A DNA stretch of 64,000 bases from Scenedesmus sp. ARA3 (GCA_004335835.1 RWJK01000164.1:1-64000); one strand, 5' to 3'. Shown: positions 23,646-36,304, counted from the first letter of the stretch. Notes: a model not told the origin generated them from the letters alone. Numbers and translations are program-made.

Positions 23646-26600
23646 CATGTCAGTCACCCGGCCGGCATACAGGAACGGCACATTCAACTGTGTTGTACAT
23701 CTTGAGCACAGAAGTGCAGGCTGCACAGACACATGTGCCGTGCCACAAACACATGCTTGTGCACTAGGAGACACACAGACATGCCCACCTTCCTTGCAGG
23801 CAGGCAGACAGCCACAACAGCAAATTTACAGGCAGACACAGACAACCTTAAACTCTATTCTTCGTGCAGCGTCTCACCAGTGCCACACAAACAGGCCGGC
23901 CCTGTTGGCGGTCCTCATGCGCACAGTGGTGGCATAGCCGGGAGGCATCAGCGTAGTGTCCTTGCGCACACGGCACTGACCGGCATCACATGCAGCGGCG
24001 ATGATCTGCCCTTGCAGCAGGCTCGGTGGCAGGCCCAGCTGTCCCGTGAATTTGAAACGGCCTTGCTCATCGATGTCTACTTTCTCATAGCTAGCCACCT
24101 GGAGCACATTTGAAGCGTGGGTGATGCAGGAGTAGGGTGAAAAATACGGTGCTGCAATGCAGCGGCAGCATCATGATTGATGTGCGGCGGCGCAGCTTGG
24201 CTGTCACTGCGCCAGGACAGGAGAGTCGATGGCTGTGTTGAGCTGACGTGATGGGGACTGGTAAAAAGAAACGTGGCATGCTGACGGCACATGTAGTTGG
24301 CCGCAGCATTGTGCTGCAGCCGCGGCTGCTGCCTTGGCCACACCACAACCGCTAGCATCAACAGATGCGGCGTAGCATTGCAGGACAGGCACCAGATAGA
24401 CGCCAGCACCTAGGGGTTGGCACACAGGCAGGGTTAGGCACAGAGACTTATGCACAGTCACGTAGATCGGCACTATGTTTCGTTTGGGGAATGTATGTGA
24501 AGTACGGTGTCACGCCAGTGGCGTACCCTTCATGCAACTCATGCCTTCGAATCCTTGACCTCCTAAGGACGGACCAGAGACGCACCTCAAAGAACACTTC
24601 GTGGATGTGGATGGGGTGTGCATCAGGGGTGAGGTTGATCATGGTCCACTCCTCAGTGGCATTGGTGCCAGACAAAAACAACACCTGCAGCACACGGGCA
24701 CCAGATTCAGCAAAGTTCCATGATGCGCAATGCCTCCACATGCAAGGTACACGGCTGTGCAAAACAAGGAAGGTATGTGTACTTATTAGCAGCAGTGCGT
24801 GCTTCTCGATAGGCTGCAGCAGCAACACTTGCTTTGGAGTAAGGAAGGTAACATAACAAGCATAACAATATAATATAACATAACAAACATAAGAAAATAA
24901 ATATGTTTTGGCCGTTCAAAATGGCTCACAGGGGCACTCCAGTGTTGCTCCAGCCCTTTTTGTGCATTGGCGTTGCTGGCATCGACAGTGCCGAGGTACT
25001 GAGCCACCGGGTGGTCACTTTCAAACTCTTCCAGAAGTGTGAACTGCAAGCGCACACAGCAGATGAAGCCGTAGTTGCAATTTTATCATAGCTAGGCACC
25101 CATTGCATGCAGCAGCAGTGCTGTGCTTTGCTGTGGTGATCATTCAAGCCCTGATGCATTTGTTGACTTGGCAGTCTGTTTGGCAGCAACTGAGAGGCTG
25201 AGGCCTGTGAACTGCCATTGACACAACTTGGTCAAGAGCATATAGGACACAACGGTTTGCATGCAGCCCGTAGGTTGACGGGCAGCAGCAGGCTTCTTGC
25301 AGCCAATCGAGTCGTGTGCTATAAGTGCTGCGGCTCAACACACCTGGCGTTTCACAGTTGCAGCTGCCAATGCAACGATGGCTTTGCTGTAGTCAGCTCT
25401 CAGGGCAGCGTTGAGAGCAGCACGCTTTGCAGCATCAAACGGTCCAACAGCCGGCGCAGCTGCTGTCACGTCCAACCTCATGACCTGCAAAAATGCATGC
25501 CCAGCAGCAGCAGCAGCAGCAGCAGCACCAGTGCAGGGATCAGCTGGCATGCAGCTCATGGCGGCCAGTGCACACGTGTGCGTCCAGCATGCTTGGTATC
25601 TAAGACCTTGGCTACATTGTAAGGGAAAATACCAGGCATATGCTCTAACAATATATTGTTATTCAACCTGCTGTATGTACCTCACCTGTGCGGTGTGCAC
25701 TGTCAGGCCGTCCCCCGCATTGCTGCCATCATAGGGGCCTCCTGGGCCTTTGTTGAGCATGTACACCTGGGCGCCTGTAGGGCGTGGGCATGTGTGGTGG
25801 TGCATTTGACATCTTGTGGCCTGCCGGCAACAGCTGCGCCATATGACAGTATTCAGGTCCGTTGCAAAGTATGTGCAGCAACATCCAGGGATAGCCCTCA
25901 TGGCAGAGCAGCACAAGCATCACTGCAGATCGCACCTGCTTTCAGAGCACTGAAGTCAATGATGAGGTCATATCTCTCAGCCGGCCCCATCAGCACTCCA
26001 GTGTCGGTAATAGGGCCCACCACTGAGGGGAAGAGGCCGCCCTCATTGCCGATGGCATAGAAGGGCAGGATGCCTGTGGTTACCACAGTGCTGTTTGCGG
26101 TGGGCTGTGTGGTGCTGCAGAAGACAAGAAACATGAAACAGGGGAAAGCTCGGTGCGTCAAGGAGGGTGAGACATGCCGATGGCACAAAAGGGCAGGATG
26201 CCTGTGGTTACCACTGTACAGTTACCACATGTGTTGTTTGCGGTGGGCTGCGTGGTGCTGCAGGAGACAAGAAACATGCAACAGGGGAAAGCTCGGTGCG
26301 TCAAGTAGGGTGAGACATGCCGATGGCATAGAAGGGCAGGATGAATGTAGTAACCACAGTGTTGTTTGCGGTGGGCTGCGTGGTGCTGCAGGGGAGGACC
26401 ACAAATCACACAGCAGTACACACGCATATGTCATCTAATTTGTTTTGGGTGGCCGCGTCTCTTATAACTATGCATGTATATTTAAAAACATTCACTGCAG
26501 TAATACTGCAGTATGCAGTGTGCCTAAACATGTCATGACATGATGACATTCTGCAACCACTGAGTCACAATGAGCAAAGAGGACCATGCACACCTCCAAG

Positions 26601-27341
26601 CAGCAGCGCGTCTATTGGGTCATAGCTTCAACACGGTGCTTGCTCACCTGAAGTACATGATAAGTGCCTTTGCATTGCAGCAGAGCAGGCACAAGCAGGC
26701 ACAACAAACTGCCAGGAGCAAAAGCAATGCCTGTGCCAAACGCACCTGAAGTACAGGATGAGTGCCTTGGCATTGCAGCCGTTGAGCACACGCAGCCTGT
26801 ACGGCTCACGCACCACGTCCTGCAGCAAATACACAAGATTGAATGGTTTTTGTTTGGTCAAAGTGATGGAGCAAGGTTTTGACAATGCGCTGCTGCGAGC
26901 ACCCGTACAGACATGTCCCCCTGCTGGAATGGTTGTGTGCAGTTTATTGAAGAAAGGCACAGCACAATTGGCAGGGCGATGCAGGACAGCCGACCTCATT
27001 CTAGGATGGCTCAGTATGCTGGCGCTCACGTGGCGGGGTGAGACGCGGCCGTTGACCATCATCATCGTTGCATCGATGCCATCATCAGTCTCCACCCGAA
27101 ACTCTGCAGTAACAGGGTCAGATCAGATCAGATCAGGGTGTCAGATCGACATGCGGGCGTAGTGACACTTGGAGGAGTCAGCTGCGTGCTTATCACCGCT
27201 GTACTGACGTCGGTACGTGCACACAACATCAGCCGTGTGTACACATGCGCACAAGGCTGCCTTGCTAGCTGAGCCTGCCAACACCGGTGCCTAATGCGCT
27301 GTGGGCAGCTGCAAGTCACAGATGAGCACTGTTGCTGCTAC

Positions 27342-27394
<53 letters not shown>

Positions 27395-28256
27395 GCATGC
27401 ATTCCAACACTGCTGGAGGATCCTGTGCAACTCTGCAGCGCACAGCGCCCCGTGCCATCACTTTGGCCAGACAGGCAGACCTATGTCAGGCAGAGCTATG
27501 TCACATCCATCCGTCAAGCAGCAGATATGCGCCTAAGCACACCTGGCACCCATAGCGGCGGCACAGGGCCTTTAGGCAATATGTCTTCCGGCTTCACACC
27601 CTGCTTTTTGGGGTAGTACAGCTGGTTTTTCACGTCGAATGCGCGGTCCTGTACCGCCAGCAGCAGCTCCCTCACTGCGCTGTCTGGGCCACTGCCGGGT
27701 GGGGGGAAGGGCAGGCCGGGCAGCTCCGGTTTGCTGCCAGGAAAGGACTCCCGCAGCATGAAGAACCCTGCCATGCCGGCGTACACGTTGAGGCGGGTAG
27801 CTCCGAGCCTGCAAGCAGCAGAAGATCATGTCAGATCGGGTTAGATCAGGCCAAAATGCAACACGAAGAAGCCTGCGAGGCCTGCATACACATTTAGGCG
27901 GGTGGCACCCAGCCTGCAATCCAGAGACAATGGCAGAAGGGCAGCATTGAAGCCAGGGCAGCAAGCAGGTGTTGCATCCGGCAGATCAGACGCACCTGGT
28001 AAGATGGCAAACACAATGCATGTACGCAGCTGTCTTGCTGTAAGGCCGTTGCACCACGATCAGCAAAAAAACTGCGCACAGTGTGCCCCGACTTTGCTGC
28101 AACCAGTTGCGCACTCACGTATGGTCGTGGTACCACAGCTGCGTGGCACGCTGCTTCGTGGCATATGTGCATGTAGCATAGCCAGGGCCAAAGCCACTCG
28201 TAGGGTAACTGGCCTGTGTCTGCTGCTTGAAGATGTCGTACCAGGTGCCGACCTGA

Positions 28257-28304
<48 letters not shown>

Positions 28305-31300
28305 GACGGCAGAAATATAGATTACGTAAGAGCAGCTGCTGCACTTTGAGTTTTGCAGCGCTCGCAGCAATAGGCGATGCAATGCCGTGCGGCACTTTTG
28401 AACCCCAATGGCAGCTTTCAACACAGTTCATGGAGGCAGCCAAGCCGCAGCTACCTTGGTAAATGCTGCCAGGTTGACAGCATCGGGCAGGTACCATGTC
28501 TCTGTCTGCACCGCCAATCACATACAAGCACTACAAGCAAGCACTACAAGCACTGCAAGCACTGCAAGCACTACAAGCACTACATGTTGGTGCTGTACAG
28601 CTCCCGAGGGCCTTAAGGCTCTTGATGAATCAGTTAATCCCAAGGCAATCATACACTAGCCACTCACCGGCGTGTAACCAGCCAGGTTGACAGCGTCAGG
28701 CAGGTACCATGCTTCAGTGTAGCCATCGCTGTTGTCCTGTACCCCCTCATTGCCGTGCACGTGTGTCACAATAGGCACTGGACCGGTGTACTTGGTGGTG
28801 GCCGCAATACTGCACATGCAGCAGTCAACGGTTGAAGAGTATATATATATATATAGGTATATATACCAGGTGAAGATGTCACGTAAACCTCTTTTTGAGT
28901 CAGCAGAGCAGAGTTTGAATTGACATGTCTGAGATTGTGCTTTTGGGTTGGTGTAATCGAGCCAAACACAGTCAGCCAGGGGTCACCAGTCTGCAAGCGC
29001 TGCTAGCTGTGATGCTCCAGATGCGCAGCAGCAAACTACAGGTTCAAAGCGAAACGGCCCAGCGGTTGCCTTTCTAGCCCCACAACCCGCTTGCGCCACA
29101 GATGCTCATGTTGATATGTTGTTATGTTGTAACCCAAGTCACCTGCAGGCTTCAACATTGCAGCTGGGTTTCTCTGGGCAACCCTCGCACGGAGAGTGGT
29201 CAATCATGCCCCCATGCATCTGCAATCACCATCAGCAGGCAGCGATTCACACACAGCAGTCCACAGACAGCATGGCAGCGCACTTGGTGTGTGGCAGAGA
29301 TGCGGCGCTCACTGTTGTAGAACTGGATTTGTTACCTTGTGACATTCAACAGCCACATCACAGACTACACTGTGCTCCGCATGCAAAGGTGTGGATTTGT
29401 GCTGCAATGGTGATACTTGGCAGCACTTGCAAGCATGATTTGTAGAAAGGATGCAGCTACAGTTGGCCTGATCTTTGTTGATGAAATGCTGATGGCAGCA
29501 TAGGATGTTCGGCAAGCATACAATGCGTACATTCGGCACGCACACAAACAAGCACCAACCCCAACCACCAGCTGAAAGCACGTATCAGCAGCTTGTTGAC
29601 AGCAGCACCTCTCACCGCGGGGTTGGCCCTGCAAACATACAGAAGCGGCCGTCATTCAGCAGCATGATGTCCCACTCTGTGCCGCAGCAGCTGCCACATA
29701 GGTTTGTGACGATGTGCTGGTCGTATGCATGGTATGTCTTGTCTGCCGCAGTGGACATGCTGGCCTGCTAGGACTGTCCAGCTGTGCAGTTGATCCGTGC
29801 TGCTGGAGCTAACAACAGCAGCACCCCCGGACAGTACAACAGCAACGACCGCTAGGCAGTACAACAGCAGCACCCCCTAGGCAGTACAACAGCAGCACCC
29901 CCTAGGCAGTACAGCAGCAGCAACCCCTGGGCAGTACAAAAGCAGCATCCCCTAGGCAGTACAATACATAACAGTTCACTTCCTCACCAGTGCAGCGTCT
30001 GGTCCAGTTGGTCTGCAAACAGGTGGGGCCTGTAGCGCCTGTTGAGGTCAACCAGCTCATTCACCCAGCGCACCTGCACGGGCCTGCCGCGCTGCATTGC
30101 AGTACAATGCAATGCAGATACAATACATCATATGACTGAAGCCTGCCTCAGGCACCAGCCCAGGGAACCGCTGCTCCGCTCATGAGGGTGATGTTGAGTA
30201 TTATTTCATCGCAAAAGAGGCAAGAGCGCGGCAGCCATGCAGTGCTGAGTCGATTCCACGCCCAGCAACAGAAGGAGTGCTTCAGACTGAATTTTGCAGT
30301 CCATCACTACTTTGCGGCAGGCACGATCTGCTGGTGCAACAAGAAGCCATGACACACAATAATATGACAAGCTTTTGAGCTGCATATGCATGCATTCAAG
30401 ACTGCCCTGCAGGTTGCTATTACTGCTGGTGCTTGTTGTATAACCAGCACTCAGCAGGCCGCATTGAAATCCAACTGACAGGTGCTGCGGCAAGTGCTGC
30501 AGATAATGAGAACTCACAGTGGCTTCAATGGTGTAGGCGGGCCAGTTGTGTGTTGCTTTGCCATCTTTGTCGGCGCCATATGCAAAAACCCTGGTTTGCT
30601 TGGAGGGGTCGTACTCGGCACATTCAGGAGGGGCATTGGCTGGCTTGTTGATTGGCAGCACGGATTGCACGATCTGCCGCACACTGATGATGTACTGCAG
30701 GAGCAGCAGCAGTAGTAGCATCAGCACCAGCAGCAGCGTGCAGTGGCAGTAGCAGCAGCACGCCGGTTGGGTTGATTTCGCGCGCTCAAGCGCATGCAGT
30801 GACCAGGTATGTTCGCCATGTGCCACACGCCTGCTGCTGCCACTGCTGCTGCTGCCACTGCTGCTGCTCTGTATGTGTATGAGCGCCATTGGTGCAGTTG
30901 CAAAACCACATGTGCCCACATCAAAACCTGAGCACTGGTTCGAATCCTCACCTCGTCAAAGTCTGGATTTGGGTCAGCCGCCTGCAAAAAACACACAGCA
31001 GCGAACATCAGCATACAGCAGCGGCTGCTACTTCACATAATGCCATAGCTGTTCATAACATCATGCCATAGCTCAGCAGGGTTAATGCAGCTGGCATGGT
31101 GACACATGTGCGGCAGCAGTACAAGCAGACCACCTGGGCAGACTTTGTGGCTGCAACACAGTGGTTTCAGAATCTCTGCTATTGTGCACGCGCTCAAGCG
31201 CTTGGCTACACAACAGCATTATGAATAGTAACAGCCCGCGCTTTTGCGAGCTCTGCTTTCTCACCCCTGTCAGGCGGGGCATGATGGGCGGTAGCAGCAG

Positions 31301-32230
31301 CGTGGACTGGTACTTGGCCACACAGGCAGGGTTGAGCACAGGGCCGTTTACGTAGATTGGCGGAGGGAGGGGGTCGGGTGACACACCCGGTGACACGCCG
31401 GGTGACACCCCAGGTGACACACCGGGTGATACCCCCGGTGACGGTGACACTGGTAGCACAGGCAGCTCACATGTCTTGGTGCAGAAGCCCTGCATGAAGT
31501 GTTTTGCAGAGCATTTTGTTGCTGGAAGGCCCTAGGGCAAGAGTGGCATGCTGATGCAAGGGGCACCTGTTTGTAAATGCATATGCTGCCACTGCGGATG
31601 TAAGCTGTGCAGCCAAATCGCATACAGCTGCACAACTGCACCTGTGATGGTCATCTGTTCACACATTGAAACTTCCGAGGCTAACAGCAGCAGTGCCAAC
31701 TGCCATCTACTTCAACAAAACAGGCCTGCCTGCCAGCAACAGCAGCAGCAGAAGTGGACCACAGGACTTCATCACAACCGGCAGCACGCTGCATGGGCAG
31801 CTCACCCAATGGTATCTGGGGGCGTGCTGTGGCGCAGTCCGCTTCGGCAGTGTGCTCTGCATCAGCAACAACAGCACACACAAACAACCACATGTCACCA
31901 CCAGAGGTGATCGCTTGCCTGCTCGCATGCAACCAAATGCAATCAGTCAGTCAAGCGATTGTTGTGCTAATTTACTACACCTGCAGGCCGCTATTAGACA
32001 GCCGAATCATTCTGAGCATGCGCTGCAATCCAAACGCAACCCACACTATATCAGGTCACACCAAGTTTACCAAGCTGTAGCCCCTGTGCCCTTATCTAGA
32101 CCCTTGACGAGGGTTCTGGGTTGTAAGGTCTAAGGGTTTTTGGTCTCACCTTTGGGGGATCGCAGCAGATCAGCCCGGGCCTGCAGCCCATGAGGGTGCG
32201 GGGCCGCACCTTGCCAAGATGGCAGCGCGC
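23488..32230 (-). CDS. multicopper oxidase A (CotA/laccase-like), 5' end unresolved
   Basis: Firm minus-strand exons: 31489-31265, 30981-30952, 30694-30518, 30091-29988, 29628-29616 (13 nt), 29219-29143, 28809-28668, 28252-28119, 27808-27543, 27103-27030, 26819-26746, 26114-25936, 25774-25686, 25484-25344, 25043-24930, 24684-24586, 24098-23878, 23596-23488; 2268 nt, 755 residues, all in phase. A probable further exon at 32230-32150 encodes a Cys-rich piece (GCRPGLICCDPPK). Copper motifs: THVHG (exon 28809-28668), WYHDH (28252-28119), HPIHIH (24684-24586), and HCHLLEHEDNEM across the last junction with the axial Met. These are the four ligand clusters of three-domain multicopper oxidases of the CotA/bilirubin-oxidase type, which couple one-electron substrate oxidation to reduction of O2 to water. 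A Pro-Ser-Gly-Val repeat (about 31372-31442) precedes the first domain and resembles wall-protein linkers. No signal peptide exon like that of oxidase B was found upstream in frame. Confidence 0.86.
26185..26393 (-). repeat. two intronic copies of the 5' end of an oxidase A exon, acceptor kept
   Basis: The 5' end of the exon at 26114-25936 (acceptor side, STTQPTANSTVVTTG region) is repeated at about 26185-26263 and 26325-26393, each with the CAG acceptor. The flanking intron sequence (GGGGAAAGCTCGGTGCGTCA) is repeated too, so the unit is about 140-150 nt. Confidence 0.88.
26648..26680 (-). repeat. intronic copy of the 3' end of an oxidase A exon, donor kept
   Basis: Repeats the end of the exon at 26819-26746 (CNAKALILYFR region), 98 nt downstream, with the GT donor at 26647. 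Confidence 0.8.
27349..27391. repeat. (CTG)n tract
   Basis: Nearly pure CTG run in an intron of oxidase A. Confidence 0.95.
27815..27915 (-). repeat. GATCA repeat and intronic copy of an oxidase A exon 5' end, acceptor kept
   Basis: After a short AGATC-rich run, about 27852-27915 repeats the 5' end of the exon at 27808-27543 (LGATRLNVYAG region) with its acceptor. The same exon of oxidase B has two such copies with the same flanking AGATC repeats. Confidence 0.8.
28258..28303. repeat. (CAG)n tract
   Basis: Uninterrupted CAG run just upstream (on the minus strand) of the acceptor of an oxidase A exon, where it reads CTG and forms part of the pyrimidine-containing acceptor tract. Confidence 0.95.
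28455..28502 (-). repeat. diverged intronic copy of the 3' end of an oxidase A exon
   Basis: Repeats the EAWYLPDAVNLAG part of the exon at 28809-28668, about 210 nt downstream. More diverged than the other copies, with an altered donor region. Confidence 0.75.
28523..28584. repeat. minisatellite, CTACAAGCA/CTGCAAGCA unit
   Basis: About seven 9-nt units in tandem inside an oxidase A intron. Confidence 0.9.
28845..28868. repeat. (AT)n tract
   Basis: Short TATATA run in an intron of oxidase A. Confidence 0.8.
29828..29967. repeat. 25-nt minisatellite next to oxidase A exon with LDQTLHW
   Basis: Five to six imperfect 25-nt units, each with GCAGTACAACAGCAG and a CCCCTAGG-like end. It lies in the same intron position as the exon-end array of oxidase B at 47240-47875, which also carries GGCAGTACAAAAGC units. 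Confidence 0.88.
31372..31442 (-). repeat. in-frame SPGV repeat in oxidase A
   Basis: Five tandem 12-nt units (reading SPGV) in the first firm exon of oxidase A. The 12-nt period keeps the frame. Confidence 0.9.
32150..32230 (-). CDS. probable additional 5' exon of oxidase A (Cys-rich)
   Basis: 81 nt, phase 0 at both ends, bounded by CTGCAG acceptor and GTGAGA donor, encoding ARCHLGKV then GCRPGLICCDPPK. It joins in phase to the exon at 31489, which begins GFCTKTCEL, so the Cys-rich stretch would be continuous. No counterpart in oxidase B was recognised. Confidence 0.5.
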
Positions 32231-32259
32231 CTGCAGCAGCAACGGCAGCAACAGCGGCG

Positions 32260-32290
<31 letters not shown>

Positions 32291-33959
32291 GAGGATCTGC
32301 AACAGTAACACGGTTGATGTCCCGGCAGCATTGACGCACCAAGTGTCACTTCCAGCAGGACAGCGATTGCTGCCATCACTGCAACAGATCAGCAAGCTGG
32401 GTGTGAGCTGACGCACCCCAAGTCCGCCTCTGCTGTGCCTCTGGCTGGTGGTGTTGGGCTTGCTGCCATTGGCTGCCTGGGCAAGGGTGCGGCTGGCACC
32501 AACATGGACTGCAGCAGCAGCAGCAGCAGCAACGGCCTTGAAAGTGATAACAACGGCAGCAGCAGCATGGACAGAAGTAGCAGACGATGTACCCTGCACT
32601 TTTGGTTAACCAGCAGTGGCACTGTTCGTGCAGCATTGCAGCATTTGCAGCAGCATGAGTACCAGCGGCATCACCAGTGCTACTAGTAGCAGCAGCCATT
32701 GCACCAAGAAGCAGCTGATCCACCACGCCACCTGCTGCCGGCAAGGACATATCTGCCGATGGCTTGCTTGTTATGGCAGTCATTTTAAGCATCAGAAGCA
32801 GCCCCTATATCAAGCAGATTGCGACTGAAGTCGTACCATCAGCACCAGCTCCTTTGGTTGCTGCTATTTGAGTTATGGAAAGGAGGGGCAGCACACACAA
32901 GAGCAGCGCCAGTGCTTGGAAGGCCACCTGCCAGGCACACGTTGCACGTCGCCTGCACCAGGCAGCAGCAGGTGAAAGTATGTGGAACAATGGCAGCTGT
33001 ATTCTGTTGGTGGTACTGCACTGAAATGGTGGCATAGCGGAGCTTTCAGCTGCTGCTGCTGCTGGTGCTGCTGCTGCTGCTGCCTGACTAGGGGTACAGG
33101 GGTGACAGGTAACGATTGCCCCTCAGGGAAGCAAAATGTGCCGGTGAATGCATGTAATTGTGGCAGAGTGCTGCCAAACAGGGCAGAACGTAGGTATCTC
33201 AGACGCAAGGGCAAGCCCTAGTCTGGACTCTGCGGCAGAATTGATCTGTCCGTGTGCAGGCTAACGTGGCGGGTTCTGTTCTGCCACGCCACGGCTGTAA
33301 ATTTTATCGGTATGCCTATCGTGTAATACATTGGATTGGGTTCTGAAACAGAGCGTGCTTAGCTTGCACACCAAACAAGCCGTATCGGACAGCAAGTGCC
33401 CGTATATCACAGCACGCGGTTTCAGTTAACCAACTTTACTAAAGTTCTGCCTTCAAGCATACAAAACCACACGTTATACGATGCTATGTATATGTGCTGG
33501 CTGTAGGCTGGACACCAGCAGGCAGGAGGCAGCAGGCACGCTCATGTCGGAAAACGGAATTTGTTGCGTAAATACCCGACCACATGCGCTCACCTGTGCA
33601 TAAGTACAGACGCTATTCCGATGAACTTGATTTTACCAGGCCTCCACCGCTTAGGAACCAGGATTTTCCAGATCACGACAGCTGCAGGATCAAGGACGCG
33701 AAGTAAGCTGGTCAAAACACCTTGAAGATGCCCTTTTCTTGATGTTAGCAAAGCCCTGGACGCTGCTCACAAGGTGCAAAACTGATAACTGGGGGCCTTT
33801 GCAGCAGCATGCTGCCAGCAGCACTGTGATAGTGTGATGTGTCACACTCACTCTAGACTCAGCAGTACACATTTGTCACCTTCTTCAGGGCAGGATTTTA
33901 GCAGGGGTTTAGCAATTGCGCAGCATCTCAGTTTACAAAAAAGACCAGGCTACAGCAAG

Positions 33960-34116
33960 CCCCTATGGAGGATGCTTTTACAACTCAGTTGAACTGTGTG
34001 TTGAGAGAGAGTGACCTGTCCGGCTGGCGGGCCACGGCGAGAGATGAAGGATGCACGGCACAGGGGCTGCTGCTGCGCTATTTGGTAGCGCCACCTGCTT
34101 CTGACCAGAAACTGTG

Positions 34117-34176
<60 letters not shown>

Positions 34177-34600
34177 AATGGAGTGTAGAGACTGCTGCTT
34201 TTCCTACTGCTGGCTGGAGTGCTGCTGATGCTGCTTTTCTAGAGTGCCTGCAGGTTCAGGCCCTTGCATTATGCCTGAAGCTGCTTGCAGCTGGTTGTGA
34301 CACCTGCTGCAGGTTCAGGCCCTTGCAATATGCTTGCATTGAGTGCTGTTACTGCTGCTCTTCTACTGCTGGCCGCAGCGATGCTGATGCTGCTTTTGTC
34401 AGTGCCTACTGCAGGTTCAGACCCTTCCAGTATGCTGCAGAAAGAGCTGCTGCTGCTGCTGCTGTTGGCATGTCTGTCCAGACACTCTATGTTGAGAAAG
34501 GGTGACACGCCAGCGGCGAGAGATGAAGGATGTACGGCACGGCGCTGCTGCTGCGCTGTTTGGGCAGTGCCGCCTGCTTCTGACCAGAAACAGTGAAAAC
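33960..34600. repeat. pair of about 100-bp repeats enclosing a CTG run and a CTG-rich minisatellite
   Basis: A segment with GAGAGATGAAGGATG, a CTG-rich part and GCTTCTGACCAGAAAC occurs at about 34020-34114 and 34510-34590. Between them are a pure CTG run (34120-34176) and three imperfect units with GCAGGTTCAGGCCCTTGCA. Confidence 0.8.
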
Positions 34601-34907
34601 ATACCAAACACAAACAGACACCCCCGGCAATTTTTTATGCACAACCCTCAGCCGATATGCTCTGCTTTCCGTCCAGTGTTAACATCCAGCCAAATAGCAT
34701 TGCTGCTGGAGTTCAACTCACAGCTTGCAGCGGAACACAGTGCAGATACAGCAAGCATGTGTTACTGCCGCTGCGTTTGTTTCCAGCACACAAACACACT
34801 ATTAAAGCGTCCCAACCTCCTTCCCCCTAACACATGTGTACACGCTCTTTCATGTGTGATCGCCGCTAGCAGCCCAACCACGACTTGCACATACACCATT
34901 CCTCAAC

Positions 34908-35012
34908 ACCAATTGGTGCAGCATACGCAGCTTGCAAGCAATTGGTGCAGCATATCCGTCAACACCAATTTGTGCAGCATATCCTCAACACCAATTGGTG
35001 CAGCAATATGCA
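34908..35012. repeat. four tandem copies of a palindrome-centred unit (CCAATTGG)
   Basis: Units of the form CAACACCAATTGGTGCAGCA, spaced about 30 nt; three carry the ACCAATTGGT palindrome intact or nearly so, one has TTTG instead. No gene is supported around it. Confidence 0.8.
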
Positions 35013-35214
35013 CCTTGCAAGCCGCATATCCTTGCAATCGCTGCACTGCAAGACCATCTTCCAAGTGCGCAGATTCTGCTTTGAACCGCTTGCATAGCCC
35101 GCGGACTCTAACAACCTTGGCATCACCCCACATGCACCCAACGGCGTCAAACCGAACACACATGCACATGCCATGTTTTAACACCTAGTTATGTTTCACT
35201 GCCCAGCAGCCGTG

Positions 35215-35285
35215 CAGGTGAAGTGACCTGGGCACCACAACCTTGCAAGCATGCTGCTGGAACCGCTACTCCAACCATCACCATG
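35215..35285 (+). repeat. dispersed repeat, copy 1 (second copy 38978-39045)
   Basis: About 65 bp with high identity in two non-coding places either side of pseudogene C, same orientation. Looks like a repeat-family fragment or part of the flank duplicated with the oxidases. Confidence 0.7.
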
Positions 35286-36184
35286 CAAACCACGCCCTGT
35301 CCAGCCACCACCTCCCAAACCAAGCGACGTTCCTACTGCATGCATTTGTAATCAGCCTGGTCAAGAAAGAGTCAGGCACGGCTAATTGCCCAGCAATGAA
35401 AGGATCTCTCCCCTAAACTTACTGCAATCACGGTTATGCGCTGAGGCTGCTTGCAGTGATGTTGAACACCCAGAGAGCATCCTGCACTGCAGCAGGCAGC
35501 AGTCTGTCCCGTGCAACACCTGCATGTGTTGCTGAAATGCTCCACACCCCGGCCCTTGCCCTGAGCTGTGCAGCGGCCAAGCCAGCAGCGCTGTCCCCGC
35601 AAGCAGCCAAAACCACACACCACAGCGGGAGCACCGCAGCACCAACAAAGCTGCCATACAAAGCTAGGCTGAGCAACTGTCACAGCAACTGCTAGTCAAT
35701 TCAGGTCAACCAGATCCATGACATCTATGTATCTAGCTAGATGCGCAGGAGCTGCTGCCAGCAGTGACTGCACCCCACCCTGCTGAAGCTGCCTTGTCGC
35801 GCAGGCCTGTGTCAAGGCTGGAAACTGCGCTGACCACTGGCGGTCTAGTACAAGCAGCGCCGCCACACAAGCACGCGTGCATTCAGCCTATTTCACGTCC
35901 TCCAGTGCCCTGCTGCTGTGCAACCCCGTCAGCTCGGCAGATGCAATACGCAATGCAGTCTGCATGCAGACTGCAGTTGCCAAATGTACTGCCGAGGACG
36001 CGTCTGGCTGCAGCAGCATCAGGCACATCACAGTCCCATGGCTGAGATAAATTCAATCTTGTGACGCATCACTTGCTGTCACTGCTGTCATCAACCTCCG
36101 AAATGCCACGTCACAACAAAATTCGACTAATTGAAGCATATGAGCTTGCTTAAATGCAAGCCCGGCTCACAGACTCACGGCTCA

Positions 36185-36304
36185 TCAAAGCCTGGCTGCA
36201 TCAGGCTCGCACATTGGCCTGACAGTCTTCGGGTTTGTGTACCCTGGGTTGCCCACGCACCAAGGGCGCATCGTCTCGTTGTCCTCGTGCTCCAACAGGT
36301 GGCT

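Larger units (their letters stand above)
31490..36184. other. region upstream of oxidase A; possible 5' exons, otherwise no supported gene
   Basis: On the minus strand an open frame runs 32599-32096 and reads CCSDGSNRCPAGSDTWC before the Cys-rich exon at 32230-32150; this may be oxidase A 5' coding, but its upstream limit and start are not settled. On the plus strand, 31666-31910 and 33110-33221 (NDCPSGKQN...RRKGKP, stop) also look coding-like, without recognisable family or firm splice partners. An 80-codon minus ORF at 35676-35434 begins with a signal-like stretch (MLSLALYGSFVGAAVLPLW). The rest holds CTG runs and short repeats. Confidence 0.4.

Noticed and set aside
30939..30950. GGTTCGAATCC, like the T loop of a tRNA
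   Set aside because: No acceptor stem, D arm or anticodon arm can be formed around it; it lies beside an oxidase A exon.
32982..33221. Plus-strand frame ending RRYLRRKGKP considered as a gene
   Set aside because: Only one short plausible piece; no start, no family and no phase-consistent upstream exons could be fixed. Kept only as a remark.
34502..35188. 228-codon plus-strand ORF
   Set aside because: It runs through tandem repeats and low-information sequence and shows no family signature.
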